A stretch of DNA of 64,000 bases, taken from contig JAJQCD010000014.1 in the NCBI GenBank assembly GCA_021202925.1, positions 62,001 to 126,000 on the forward strand, written 5' to 3'. Origin of the DNA: Clostridiales bacterium. GTDB lineage: Bacteria; Bacillota; Clostridia; Lachnospirales; Lachnospiraceae. Position 1 is the first letter of the stretch. Every line of letters starts with the position of its first letter. The position numbers and the translations under genes were made by a program. Below, one piece after another: positions 32,644 to 41,495 of the stretch. Under the pieces are notes generated by a model. That model was given only the letters and a program-made list of their open reading frames with translations. It did no database searches and was not told the origin of the DNA.

Positions 32644-34017
32644 TTATTTTCCATCAGCCGGAAGCGTTTTAAAATAATGTATAATAAGAGGAACCGTCGT
32701 AATAAAAGTCAGTATATCGCTTATGGCCTGCGCCGACTGGATTCCCAGAATACCCAAAAAATGCGTTCCTATTATAATAGTGGGTATAAAGAAAAGGCCG
32801 TTTCGGAACAATGAGGAAACAAACGCCAAAAACGCCTTTCCCGTGCTCTGGAAGGTCATATTGGAAACCACGCCTAACGGCTGAAAAAGCATACTCACAC
32901 ACTGAAGTCTTAACGCCAGGATCCCGATATCCAGGACCTCAGGATCTTTTCGGAATATACCGACCGCATAAGGAGCGGCGAAAAAACAGGCAATTGCACA
33001 GGTGCCTAAAATTCCCTCGCTTAAAATCCATGTAAATCGGAAAGCTTTCCTCACCCTTGAATATTTCTTCGCCCCGTAATTGAATCCGCTTACAGGCTGA
33101 TACCCCTGGCCGACTCCAAGACCGACCGCAAACACAAGGAAAACAATCCGCGAAACGATACTCATGGCGGCAACGGCAGCGTCTCCATAAACAGCGGCAT
33201 AGTTATTTAACAGCATGGTTGAAATGCTTTGAAGTCCCTGCCTTGACATCGAAGGGAACCCAATCGTTACGATTTCCTTAAATTTATCCGGGTCAAACTT
33301 AATATGTGCAAGTTTCAGTTTGACTGACGTCTTCCCCCGAACAAAAAACGAAAGAAGGATAAAAAAGCTGACGATCTGCGAAAATGCCGTGGAAAGACCG
33401 GCTCCGTATATTCCCAGTCCGAAATAAAAGATAAGGATCGGATCGCCGATCATATTTAAAAGCGCGCCGGAGACAAGACCGATCATTGCAAAGTTTGCCT
33501 TCCCCTCAAATCTCAGAATGTTATTCATGACAAACCCACAGACGGTAAAAGGTGCTGCGGCAATGATAAATTTCACATAAGTGGCCGCATATGGCAGAAT
33601 CGTCTCCGTGCTGCCCAGAAGCCTTAAAAAAGGATTTAAAAAAGCCAGGCATATCCCGCCGATGACGATACTTAAAATAAATGCAATCGCAAAAGATATC
33701 GTAGCATATTCTCCGGCTGCTTCCTCATCCTTTTCTCCCAGACTTCTTGCGATATTGCTTCCGGCTCCCTGGCCGAACATAAACCCGATTGCCTGTAAAA
33801 CCGACATGAACCCGAACACAATGCCCACGGCTCCGCTGGCGCTTAAGCCGATCTGACTGACAAAATAGGTATCTGCAATATTATATAAATTTGTAACCAG
33901 CATACTGATGGTAGCCGGTATTCCCAGTGAAAGAATAATCCGGTTCACCGAGCCCTCAGTCATTATTTTAAACTGTGTATCGTTATTTTCTTTCTGCACA
34001 ACTCGTACCTCATTCAT
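32644..34017 (-). CDS. MATE-family multidrug efflux transporter
   Basis: Twelve-helix cation-coupled antiporter, 457 aa. Family features: SVNRIILSLGIPATISMLVTNLYNIADTYFV at the N-terminus, GQGAGSNIARSLGEKDEEAA, and GVGQGYQPVSGFNYGAKKY near residue 270, the last typical of the DinF/VmrA-like MATE subgroup. ATG at 34017 has GGAGG nine bases upstream; ten further codons in the ORF track are not needed. It follows the nitroreductase-like gene by about 58 bases, so the two are likely co-transcribed and controlled by the divergent HxlR regulator. Drug or metabolite export is expected but the substrate is unknown. Confidence 0.93.
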   Translation of the reverse strand: MNEVRVVQKENNDTQFKIMTEGSVNRIILSLGIPATISMLVTNLYNIADTYFVSQIGLSASGAVGIVFGFMSVLQAIGFMFGQGAGSNIARSLGEKDEEAAGEYATISFAIAFILSIVIGGICLAFLNPFLRLLGSTETILPYAATYVKFIIAAAPFTVCGFVMNNILRFEGKANFAMIGLVSGALLNMIGDPILIFYFGLGIYGAGLSTAFSQIVSFFILLSFFVRGKTSVKLKLAHIKFDPDKFKEIVTIGFPSMSRQGLQSISTMLLNNYAAVYGDAAVAAMSIVSRIVFLVFAVGLGVGQGYQPVSGFNYGAKKYSRVRKAFRFTWILSEGILGTCAIACFFAAPYAVGIFRKDPEVLDIGILALRLQCVSMLFQPLGVVSNMTFQSTGKAFLAFVSSLFRNGLFFIPTIIIGTHFLGILGIQSAQAISDILTFITTVPLIIHYFKTLPADGK

Positions 34018-34075
34018 ACCATTACGACCTCCCGTGACCGAAGCCACAGGAGGTTCCCTGTGCCTGCAGGACAGA

Positions 34076-34837
34076 TCAGTTTACAAACGTCGTCATCTCA
34101 GAAAAATCATTTCTCTCAGTCGGGCCGGTAACCGCATCTGCATCAAGTGTACCTGTGTCCGTCGCCTCGCCGATCAGAATCGCTCCCACAAATGCCATCT
34201 CATCCGGGATACCAAGCTGCGCTTTATATTCTGCCTGTTTCTCGCCGTTCAGAGCAATGGATGGAGACGAAACAATTTTCGTTCCGTAACCGAGTGCCAG
34301 AGCCGCCGAATTCATCGCCTGAGTCGCAAGACCCGCATCATACTCCTTGCCATCGCCACAGGAAATCAAAATAGCCAGAGGCGCGTCGGCAATGCCTGCC
34401 TTTGCGATCCCGCCCATGGCTCCGGCCGGCAATCCCGCACTCATATCGTCGGCAATCTGCTGCAATACATCATGAGAAGTTACCGCAGTGAAATGCCAGT
34501 TTTGCATATTCATACCGCTTTGTGCATTGATTCCTGCTTCCAGAATCGTCCGCATATCTTCTTCCGATACCGGAGTGTCTTCAAAATATTGATTGGTCTT
34601 CACTTCGGTCAGATACTGCGCAAATGCTTCGTTACTTACTGTGTTTACCGATTCCTGGACAGTATCTGCGGCTTCCCTGGTATCTCCGGCCTGTTCTTCC
34701 GTCGCAGCCGTTTCCGCATCCGTCGATGTTTCTGACTCAAAGGCTTCCGTCGTTGCTGCTGTCGTTTCGGCAACGGCAGTGGAGCAGCCGGTCAAAGCAA
34801 CTGCAAGTAACAGTGAAATCATCCATCTTTTCTTCAT
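34076..34837 (-). CDS. Nitroreductase-family lipoprotein
   Basis: 253 aa. Lipobox VALTGCSTA after a short signal peptide, a Thr/Glu/Ala linker of about 50 residues, then a nitroreductase-like fold: MRTILEAGINAQSGMNMQNWHFTAV (FMN-binding region), ILISCGDGKEYDAGLATQAMNSAALALGYGTKIV. An exported, lipid-anchored flavoprotein is unusual, since most nitroreductases are cytosolic. It is divergent from HxlR with its own promoter and lies upstream of the MATE gene. AAGGAGGAG precedes the chosen ATG. A redox role toward quinones or electrophiles outside the membrane is inferred, not shown. Confidence 0.85.
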   Translation of the reverse strand: MKKRWMISLLLAVALTGCSTAVAETTAATTEAFESETSTDAETAATEEQAGDTREAADTVQESVNTVSNEAFAQYLTEVKTNQYFEDTPVSEEDMRTILEAGINAQSGMNMQNWHFTAVTSHDVLQQIADDMSAGLPAGAMGGIAKAGIADAPLAILISCGDGKEYDAGLATQAMNSAALALGYGTKIVSSPSIALNGEKQAEYKAQLGIPDEMAFVGAILIGEATDTGTLDADAVTGPTERNDFSEMTTFVN

Positions 34838-34872
34838 AAAACAGCTCCTCCTTGACATCAATAATTGTGTTC

Positions 34873-34901
34873 ATTATAATATAGTTAGAAAAAAGCATCA
34901 A
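34873..34901 (-). promoter_or_regulatory. Promoter of the nitroreductase-MATE operon with possible HxlR operator
   Basis: On the minus strand TTGATG (34896-34901) and TATAAT (34873-34878) are 17 bases apart. The promoter is embedded in an imperfect inverted repeat gttag-aaaaaag...gtagaaaaaa-ctaac (34884-34920) that is a reasonable binding site for the divergent HxlR protein. Confidence 0.7.
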
Positions 34902-34956
34902 GTGCGTAGAAAAAACTAACCTGGTCATAGAAACCGAACCAGAGAAAGCAGAGGAA

Positions 34957-35331
34957 ATGACCTTCGAAGATTTCAAAGAGATGCTGAAAGGCATTGACAC
35001 CGATTGTGAAGCGTGCCCGGTAAAAAATGCAATCGCTTTATTTCAGGGGAAATGGACCGCCAGAGTTTTGCTGGAACTGATCCGCAACGAACCGTTACGT
35101 TTCAAGGAACTCCAGCGCAAAGTAACCGGCGTAACCAACAATATGCTTACCGTAACCTTAAAAGATTTAGAGGCGCGAGGCCTGATTATCCGGACTCAGT
35201 ATCAGGAAGTCCCATTAAGGGTCGAATATTCTCTGACGGAAGAAGGGCGCAGCCTTTATACGATCTTTGTCGCTATGGCGGCATGGGCAAATGAACACAA
35301 CGTTCCGGAAACGAAAAAGCTTTCTGTGTAA
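34957..35331 (+). CDS. HxlR-family transcriptional regulator
   Basis: Winged-helix regulator of 124 aa. CEACPVKNAIALFQGKWTARVLLELI near the N-terminus and the HxlR core PLRFKELQRKVTGVTNNMLTVTLKDLEARGLI are clear. The Cys residues in the CEACPV segment match the redox- or electrophile-sensing cysteine of HxlR/YodB/HypR proteins. It is divergent from the nitroreductase-MATE operon, the usual layout for a local repressor or activator of oxidative or electrophile stress genes. The ribosome site (AGAGG) is close to the ATG; a shorter start at 34981 (MLKGIDTD) is possible. Confidence 0.9.
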   Translation: MTFEDFKEMLKGIDTDCEACPVKNAIALFQGKWTARVLLELIRNEPLRFKELQRKVTGVTNNMLTVTLKDLEARGLIIRTQYQEVPLRVEYSLTEEGRSLYTIFVAMAAWANEHNVPETKKLSV

Positions 35332-35383
35332 CAAAAAGCACTGGAAAGCTTTTTGATGTTTTTAAATGTCATATGGTACATAA

Positions 35384-36985
35384 ATGATGAGACAACTGAC
35401 TAAACTTTTTCAAAATGCATTTCATTCTTTCGAAGAAACCCTCGACTACACCAGCCCAGGGCGATCCTACGAAGATGAACCCATCCATCTTTCACCGGAG
35501 CATGAAAAAAAGCTGCCACCAAAGGAATACCGCCGCATGCGGGATCTTGCTTTGCAGTCACCCTTCAACCGCAACAACGACGCGAAAATCTTTTATCTGC
35601 AAGCCCGGTATATGGAGCAGTTTGAGGATGACTGCCCTTATGATAGCGAAGTGCTTCATTACTATCCCACCTATCAGAGTTTGTCCACGGCCGAGCTGCG
35701 GGGATATTTTACCTGGCGTACCCGGCTGCGTCATGGACAGCTTGAAAAGACTTCTCTGTCCTACGCCTACCTCTATATATACGAACTCCTGCATCGGATC
35801 GGTGCAACGGACAAAGAAAACGGGTTCGAAAAACTCACCTGGTTTTATGAACAATATGGTGCCCTGGATCCGCAGATCCAACGTTATGCAGGGCAATGGA
35901 TTATCGATTATGCCATTTATTATAATCTGCCGCCGGAACGCGTCCGGGCTTACACAAATGCAGACTTTGACGAGGCCATGGACGCCATGCGGCATTGCGA
36001 TACTGTCAGTGATGAGGTGCTGTTTCCGGCAATCATGCGGCTCTCTTCCTATCGTCTGGACAAGTCCCGCGCCTACAAGCTGCATCCGGCAGAACTGGCG
36101 CAGGTCATCTGTGAAGCCTACCGCAGACTCAATGCCCGCTACGCGAAACGCTATCAGTGCCCCTATACAGAAAAGCTTTATGGGCATAAGGTAAAAACCT
36201 GGTATCAGCCTTTCCGTGCGGCAGTATTTTTCAATCATGTCCGACGGGATCATTTTGAATATTGGCTCAGCCCTGTGCAGTGTTATCGTTGTGAGCAAAA
36301 TCAATGGAATGTGGAACGTGCTTATCTCCTGCCTCAGCGAAACCGGGATCTGGGTGTGTTTGTCCGCGCAGCTGACCGGCTAGTAAGAGAAGCTTATGAC
36401 ATACGCCCGGCTCTCAAAGCCGGCAATGAAACCAAAACCATGATACGCCTGATCGAGGATGCCATCGCAGAACAAAAAAAAGCAGCTACACCCATAATCG
36501 AATTCGATCTGCGCCAGCTGAACCGGATCCGCAAAAGCTCGGAAATAATCGGAAGAAAGCTGATGACGGAGGAAGAACGCGATACGGATGGAAGTCAGTC
36601 TCCGACAACGGCAGGTGAGGCACCATCTTCTGTCGATCAGAAGAAGATTCCGGTCACTGATTCCGCAATTCCGCTTTCCGCTTCGTCCGCCGGATTCACA
36701 GGATCAGCAGATTCTCCATACGCCTCCACGGTTTCGCCAGCCGAATCCACATCCGGCGGCTGCCCCCTCTCCGGCGATGAACTGCGTTTCTTACAGATCC
36801 TGCTATACGGCGGAGACTTGCAGAGTTTCCTGTCGGAAAAGCACCTCATGGCCTCCGTACTGGCCGAGGCTGTCAACGAGCAGCTCTATGACGAATTTGC
36901 CGATACGGTGATTACATTTAATGAAAATACGCCCGTAATCGTAGATGATTATCGGGATGACCTGAAAGGAATGATACCAAGTTGA
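35384..36985 (+). CDS. TerB-N/TerB-C domain protein
   Basis: 533 aa. The N-terminal half matches TerB-N (YEDEPIHLSPEHEKKLPPKEYRRMRDLAL, DDCPYDSEVLHYYPTYQSLSTAELRGYFTWRTRLRHG); residues from about 330 to the end, with a Ser/Thr/Pro-rich insert (400-460), match TerB-C (LSGDELRFLQILLYGGD...EAVNEQLYDEFADTVI). These domains occur in tellurium-resistance-associated stress or defence operons. It is the first gene of a plus-strand three-gene module. No Shine-Dalgarno is visible before the ATG, and the promoter is weak (TTGATG/TACATA). Biochemical function unknown; it may act as an adaptor for the ATPase and helicase. Confidence 0.87.
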   Translation: MMRQLTKLFQNAFHSFEETLDYTSPGRSYEDEPIHLSPEHEKKLPPKEYRRMRDLALQSPFNRNNDAKIFYLQARYMEQFEDDCPYDSEVLHYYPTYQSLSTAELRGYFTWRTRLRHGQLEKTSLSYAYLYIYELLHRIGATDKENGFEKLTWFYEQYGALDPQIQRYAGQWIIDYAIYYNLPPERVRAYTNADFDEAMDAMRHCDTVSDEVLFPAIMRLSSYRLDKSRAYKLHPAELAQVICEAYRRLNARYAKRYQCPYTEKLYGHKVKTWYQPFRAAVFFNHVRRDHFEYWLSPVQCYRCEQNQWNVERAYLLPQRNRDLGVFVRAADRLVREAYDIRPALKAGNETKTMIRLIEDAIAEQKKAATPIIEFDLRQLNRIRKSSEIIGRKLMTEEERDTDGSQSPTTAGEAPSSVDQKKIPVTDSAIPLSASSAGFTGSADSPYASTVSPAESTSGGCPLSGDELRFLQILLYGGDLQSFLSEKHLMASVLAEAVNEQLYDEFADTVITFNENTPVIVDDYRDDLKGMIPS

Positions 36986-38304
36986 AGATACCAAAACGAA
37001 TCGCCGCTACTCTTATCAATGCTCTCAAGGGCGGCGTTGTTCCCCGTATCGGATTGCCCTATATTACCGTTGGTCGGGAACAGGAAATCAACGCCCTGCT
37101 CCATGACGTAGAAATTATTGCCGACGGCGGAGCGGCATTTCGTTTCATTTCCGGCAAATACGGCAGCGGCAAGAGCTTCTTGCTGCAAACCATCCGCAAC
37201 TATGTCATGGATAAAAATTTCGTGGTTGTGGACGCCGACCTGTCCCCGGAACGCCGTCTTCAGGGTACCCGAGGCCAGGGGCTGGCGACTTATAAGGAAC
37301 TGATCCGCAATATGTCTACCAAAACCCGTCCCGAAGGCGGCGCTCTGCCGCTGGTTCTGGACAAATGGATCAGCGGCATCCAGAGCACAGTGGCTGTAGA
37401 TACCGGTCTGTCCTTTGACGATCCGGAATTCAGCCGGCTCGTTCAGCAGAAAATCTTTACGGTCATCAATGATCTGAACGGCATGGTGCACGGCTTTGAT
37501 TTCGCCAGACTGCTGACCCTCTATTATGAAGCATATTTCAATAATGACGAGGAAACCAAAGCGAAAGTCATCCGCTGGTTCCGCGGGGAATATCTGACAA
37601 AGACCGAGGCCCGCCAGGATCTGGGCGTCAATGTCATCATCACGGATGACGACTGGTACGAATATATCAAGATTTTCGCAGCCTTCCTGAAAAATGCGGG
37701 TTATGCCGGTATGCTGGTACTCATTGACGAGCTGGTCAATATCTATAAGATTCCCAACAGCATTACCCGGCAGTATAACTACGAAAAGATCCTTACCATG
37801 TACAATGACACTCTGCAGGGCAAAGCCAGTCATCTGGGCATCATTCTCTGCGGGACGCCTCAGTGTATCGAAGACACCCGCAGAGGAGTTTACAGCTACG
37901 AAGCCCTGCGCTCGCGGCTGGCCGAAGGACGCTTTGCCCGCGAAGATACCCGCGATCTGCTGGCTCCCATCATTAAACTGGCTCCCCTGACCAACGAGGA
38001 GATGCTGATTCTCGTAGAAAAACTGTCCGATATTCATGCTCAGCTCTTTGGTTATGAACGCCGGCTGACTCAGGACGACCTGATTACCTTTATCCGCATC
38101 GAATACAGCCGGGTGGGCGCCAATTCCCACATCACTCCCAGAGAGATTATCCGGGACTTCATCGAGCTGCTGGACATCCTCTTTCAGAATCCCCGGCTTG
38201 ACGTAGCCTCTCTCATGAACTCAGAGGATTTCTCCTACGCGCAGACTCCTCTGGAAGAACAGGCGACGGATCATCTGGGGGAATATGCAGAATTTACGTT
38301 GTAA
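36982..38304 (+). CDS. BREX BrxD-like P-loop ATPase (DUF2791)
   Basis: 440 aa. Starts with TTG that overlaps the TerB-C stop as TTGA (AAAGGA about 12 bases ahead). Motifs: FRFISGKYGSGKSFLLQTIRN (Walker A), VVVDADLSPERRLQGTRGQ, MLVLIDELVNIYKI (Walker B), and LGIILCGTPQCIEDTRRGVYSYEALRSRL (sensor). It is the AAA-like ATPase found as BrxD in BREX type 2 systems and as a stand-alone partner of TerB proteins. The long C-terminal part (DLLAPIIKLAPLTNEEMLILVEKL, ITPREIIRDFIELLDIL) is typical. It is translationally coupled to both neighbours. Confidence 0.88.
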   Translation: MKIPKRIAATLINALKGGVVPRIGLPYITVGREQEINALLHDVEIIADGGAAFRFISGKYGSGKSFLLQTIRNYVMDKNFVVVDADLSPERRLQGTRGQGLATYKELIRNMSTKTRPEGGALPLVLDKWISGIQSTVAVDTGLSFDDPEFSRLVQQKIFTVINDLNGMVHGFDFARLLTLYYEAYFNNDEETKAKVIRWFRGEYLTKTEARQDLGVNVIITDDDWYEYIKIFAAFLKNAGYAGMLVLIDELVNIYKIPNSITRQYNYEKILTMYNDTLQGKASHLGIILCGTPQCIEDTRRGVYSYEALRSRLAEGRFAREDTRDLLAPIIKLAPLTNEEMLILVEKLSDIHAQLFGYERRLTQDDLITFIRIEYSRVGANSHITPREIIRDFIELLDILFQNPRLDVASLMNSEDFSYAQTPLEEQATDHLGEYAEFTL

Positions 38305-38319
38305 GGAGATGGGAACTCT

Positions 38320-40608
38320 GTGAATACTTTTAACCGCTATGCGCCTTTTATCCAGGACTATATCTACCAGAACGGCTGGGAATCGCTGCGGGCTGTCCAG
38401 GCCGCGGCGGCGGATGTGATTTTCAACACCGACCAGAATCTGCTGCTCACGGCTTCCACTGCCTCCGGCAAGACGGAAGCCGCTTTTTTCCCCATCCTCA
38501 CTCTCTTTACCGAAGATATGCCTTCCTCTGTGGGCGCGATCTACATCGGCCCGCTAAAGGCCCTGATCAATGACCAGTTTATCCGCCTCTACGATCTCTG
38601 TAAGGAAGCGGACATCCCGGTCTGGCACTGGCACGGAGACGTATCACAATCGCATAAAAACAAGATGATGAAGCACCCCTCCGGTATCCTGCAGATCACT
38701 CCGGAGAGTCTGGAAGCCATGCTCCTGCACCGGCGCTCCGCCATCGCAAAACTCTTTGGCGATCTGCGGTTCATCGTCATCGACGAGGTGCATTCTCTCA
38801 TGCGCGGAGACCGGGGCGGGCAGACGCTGTGCCTGATCGAACGCCTGTGCCGTCTGGCAAATGTCAATCCACGACGCATCGGTCTCTCCGCCACCATCGG
38901 CGACCCCAGAGACGCGGGAGCCTTTCTTTCCGCAGGGACCGGCCGGCAGACGATCGTCCCGAAGCTGCCGCAGGGCAGAATGAAATGGCGGCTCTCGATG
39001 GAACATTTTTATACCTTCCCGCCGACCAACCCCGGCGCGCCTACACGAATCCATGGACAGGTTCCGCCGGAAACCGTATCGGTATCCGATACTCAGGAGA
39101 CCGATGATGCTCTGTCGCCCAGAACTGACATCGCCCCGAAAGAAGCCGACCCCGGCATCGGATATATCTTTGAACACACCAGAGGCAAAAAGTGTCTTGT
39201 CTTCGTCAATTCCAGAGAGGAATGTGAGGCTGTCACTACAACTTTACGCCAGTACTGCGAAGCAAAGAACGAACCGGACCGCTTCCTCATTCATCACGGC
39301 AATCTGTCCCAATCCTACCGGGAGACCGCCGAAGCAGTAATGAAAGATGAAGAGCAGTTCCAGACCACGGTTACGACCGCCACTCTGGAACTGGGCATCG
39401 ATATCGGCAGGCTGGAACGCGCTTTTCAGATCGACGCGCCGTTTACCGTTTCCTCTTTCCTCCAGCGTATGGGACGCACCGGGCGCCGCGACCTGCCGCC
39501 GGAGATGTGGTTTGTCATGCGAGAGGAACCTCCCGAACCTCGGGCTCTCCTGCCCGTCACCATCCCCTGGAAACTGATCCAGGGGATCGCGCTGGTACAG
39601 CTTTACCTCGAGGAGCGCTGGGTAGAGCCGCCGAAACTGGACGCCTTGCCCTATAGTCTGCTCTACCACCAGACAATGAGTACCCTCGCCTCCTGCGGGG
39701 AGATGACGCCGGCACAGTTAGCGTCCCGGATCCTCACTCTGCGGTATTTCCGCAATGTCTCACAGGAGGATTTCCGCATTCTCCTGCGCCATCTGTTAAA
39801 AACCGATCATATCCAGCAGACCGAAGGCGGCGGCCTCATCGTAGGCCTCGCCGGGGAACGGGTCATCAACAATTTTAAATTTTACGCCGTATTTCAGGAA
39901 AATGAGGAATACACCGTCCGCGCCGGTTCCGAAGAACTCGGCACCATTGTCAAACCGCCGCCAGCCGGAGAAAAGATCGCCATTGCCGGTCATGTCTGGC
40001 TGGTCAATGAAGTAGACCACAAGCGCCATCTGGTCTACTGCGAACTGGTCAGGGGCAAAGTACCCGCCTACTTCGGCGAGGTCGCGGGCGACATTAACAC
40101 CAAAATATTGGAACGGATGAGGGGAGTTCTCTGTGAAGAGAAATCCTATCCTTATCTGATGAAAAATGCCGTGACCAGACTGGCCACGGCCCGTATCTCC
40201 GCCAGAAATTCCGACCTCGTCCACAAACCTCTGGTCTGTCTGGGCGGCAATATGTACTGCCTTTTCCCCTGGCTTGGCACCTATGCGTTTCTTGCACTGG
40301 AACGCTTTCTCAAGATCCGCTGCGGCAAACGCCTGGGACTGAAGGGACTCGACCCCTCCCGGCCATATTTTATCCAGTTTGTGATGACCGTTTCCGAACG
40401 GGAATTCTGGAAGATTCTCAGAGAAGAACTGGAACAGCCGATCGACCCGATGAGCCTGGTCTATCCACGTGAAGTACCCATTTTCGACAAATACGATGAA
40501 TATCTGCCGGAAGAACTGGTCAAAAAAGGCTTTGCCTGCGGGGTGCTGGGGATTGATGAGATGAAGGAGAAGATGCTGCGGATGTGCGATGCTCCGATCC
40601 GATTCTAG
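38320..40608 (+). CDS. DEAD/DEAH-box superfamily 2 helicase (Lhr/BrxHI-like)
   Basis: 762 aa. Helicase motifs in order: Q-like RAVQ near the N-terminus, Walker A TASTASGKTEAAFFP, IGPLKALINDQ (Ia), IVIDEVHSLMRGDRGGQ (II, DEVH), LSATIGD (III), LGIDIGRL and FLQRMGRTGRRDLP (V, VI). After the core, a long C-terminal region (400 to 762) resembles the winged-helix and DUF parts of Lhr-type or BrxHI helicases. GTG start with AAGGAG ahead. With the TerB-C protein and BrxD-like ATPase it forms a compact operon that lacks PglX, PglZ and other BREX genes. Nucleic-acid remodelling during phage or damage stress is inferred. Confidence 0.88.
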   Translation: MNTFNRYAPFIQDYIYQNGWESLRAVQAAAADVIFNTDQNLLLTASTASGKTEAAFFPILTLFTEDMPSSVGAIYIGPLKALINDQFIRLYDLCKEADIPVWHWHGDVSQSHKNKMMKHPSGILQITPESLEAMLLHRRSAIAKLFGDLRFIVIDEVHSLMRGDRGGQTLCLIERLCRLANVNPRRIGLSATIGDPRDAGAFLSAGTGRQTIVPKLPQGRMKWRLSMEHFYTFPPTNPGAPTRIHGQVPPETVSVSDTQETDDALSPRTDIAPKEADPGIGYIFEHTRGKKCLVFVNSREECEAVTTTLRQYCEAKNEPDRFLIHHGNLSQSYRETAEAVMKDEEQFQTTVTTATLELGIDIGRLERAFQIDAPFTVSSFLQRMGRTGRRDLPPEMWFVMREEPPEPRALLPVTIPWKLIQGIALVQLYLEERWVEPPKLDALPYSLLYHQTMSTLASCGEMTPAQLASRILTLRYFRNVSQEDFRILLRHLLKTDHIQQTEGGGLIVGLAGERVINNFKFYAVFQENEEYTVRAGSEELGTIVKPPPAGEKIAIAGHVWLVNEVDHKRHLVYCELVRGKVPAYFGEVAGDINTKILERMRGVLCEEKSYPYLMKNAVTRLATARISARNSDLVHKPLVCLGGNMYCLFPWLGTYAFLALERFLKIRCGKRLGLKGLDPSRPYFIQFVMTVSEREFWKILREELEQPIDPMSLVYPREVPIFDKYDEYLPEELVKKGFACGVLGIDEMKEKMLRMCDAPIRF

Positions 40609-40646
40609 AGTTCTGCAATTATGCCGCCGCACAGAATATCTCCCCT

Positions 40647-41291
40647 TTATTCCTTCATCCGCGGCAGATTCCAGCGATAATGTCTCGCCAGCACCCGGAT
40701 CATGATCACCACAACCGGAGAAATCACCAGCGCCGTCATCTCACTGATATTGCGATAAAGCAGTACATAACACAGCGCTCCCGCAATCGACGCACAGGCA
40801 TAAATGTGGCGCACCAGGATGTACGGCGGATCCTGCGCCATCATATCACGCAGGAGACCGCCGCCTACTCCGGTCAGCGTTCCCAAAAACACGAGCAGAA
40901 AGGTTTTGTCTGCATAACCGCTGTCAATCCCGGTCGTGACACCCACCACGGTGAATGCGCCCAGACCGATGGAATCCATGATAAACATGACCTGATCATA
41001 CATCAGGCGCCGGTCTCCCTGCCACATATCCCTTTTGATATACAATATACAAAACAATACCAGTGCGGCGGCAGCTGCGATCAGTGTATAAACCGGATTG
41101 GTCAACGCCTTTGGCACAATACCCAGGATCACATCGCGGGTCATGCCGCCACCCACGGCAGTCACCACTCCCAGCACGCAGATCCCAAACAGATCCATGC
41201 CTTTATGTATGCCAACCATCGCTCCGGAGGCCGAAAACGCGATGGTTCCCATGATTTCCATGATAAAGATAACGCTATTCGTATACTTCAT
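40647..41291 (-). CDS. Trimeric intracellular cation channel (TRIC/UPF0126) family membrane protein
   Basis: 214 aa with seven predicted helices and the two repeated glycine-transporter-like (UPF0126) halves: GTIAFSASGAMVGIHKGMDLFGICVLGVVTAVGGGMTRD and LGAFTVVGVTTGIDSGYADKTFLLVFLGTLTGVGGGLLRD. The matching GGGMTRD/GGGLLRD motifs show the internal duplication. Homologues are annotated as YicG/TRIC; potassium or glycine movement has been proposed for the family. Convergent with the helicase gene, with no terminator between them. Confidence 0.9.
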   Translation of the reverse strand: MKYTNSVIFIMEIMGTIAFSASGAMVGIHKGMDLFGICVLGVVTAVGGGMTRDVILGIVPKALTNPVYTLIAAAAALVLFCILYIKRDMWQGDRRLMYDQVMFIMDSIGLGAFTVVGVTTGIDSGYADKTFLLVFLGTLTGVGGGLLRDMMAQDPPYILVRHIYACASIAGALCYVLLYRNISEMTALVISPVVVIMIRVLARHYRWNLPRMKE

Positions 41292-41453
41292 TGATTATTT
41301 TCTCTTTCTGCTGCAATTGATCATACAGCCAGCAATCAGAATCTCCATCTCTTTTTTCGATAACTTCCCCGTTGTAAGCTGAATTTTTAAACTGGACCGC
41401 CTCAAATATACACTTCTATCGTTTCCGCGCCACTGACTTTCATGCGTGGTGGA

Positions 41454-41471
41454 GCGCCGCGTCAGCGGCGC
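41454..41471. other. Perfect GC-rich hairpin
   Basis: gcgccgc-gtca-gcggcgc, a perfect 7-bp stem with a four-base loop in the 41292-41495 gap, which otherwise shows no convincing gene. No T-run follows on either strand, so the role is open. A 64-codon ORF on the minus strand reaches into this gap but its coding status is doubtful. Confidence 0.5.
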
Positions 41472-41495
41472 ATGTCGGTTTACTGTCAACTCCTT

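Noticed and set aside
36949-38130. A 393-codon minus-strand ORF opposite the BrxD-like gene
   Set aside because: Antisense shadow; the plus-strand frame has Walker motifs and translational coupling.
35384-40608. A complete BREX system
   Set aside because: Only BrxD-like and BrxHI-like genes occur; PglX methylase, PglZ and BrxC-like genes are absent.
41295-41489. Small minus-strand ORF of 64 codons between the TRIC-like and alr genes
   Set aside because: Part of it (LTTGKLSKKEMEIL) looks protein-like, but there is no ribosome site, the frame crosses a strong hairpin and I recognise no family; possibly a remnant.
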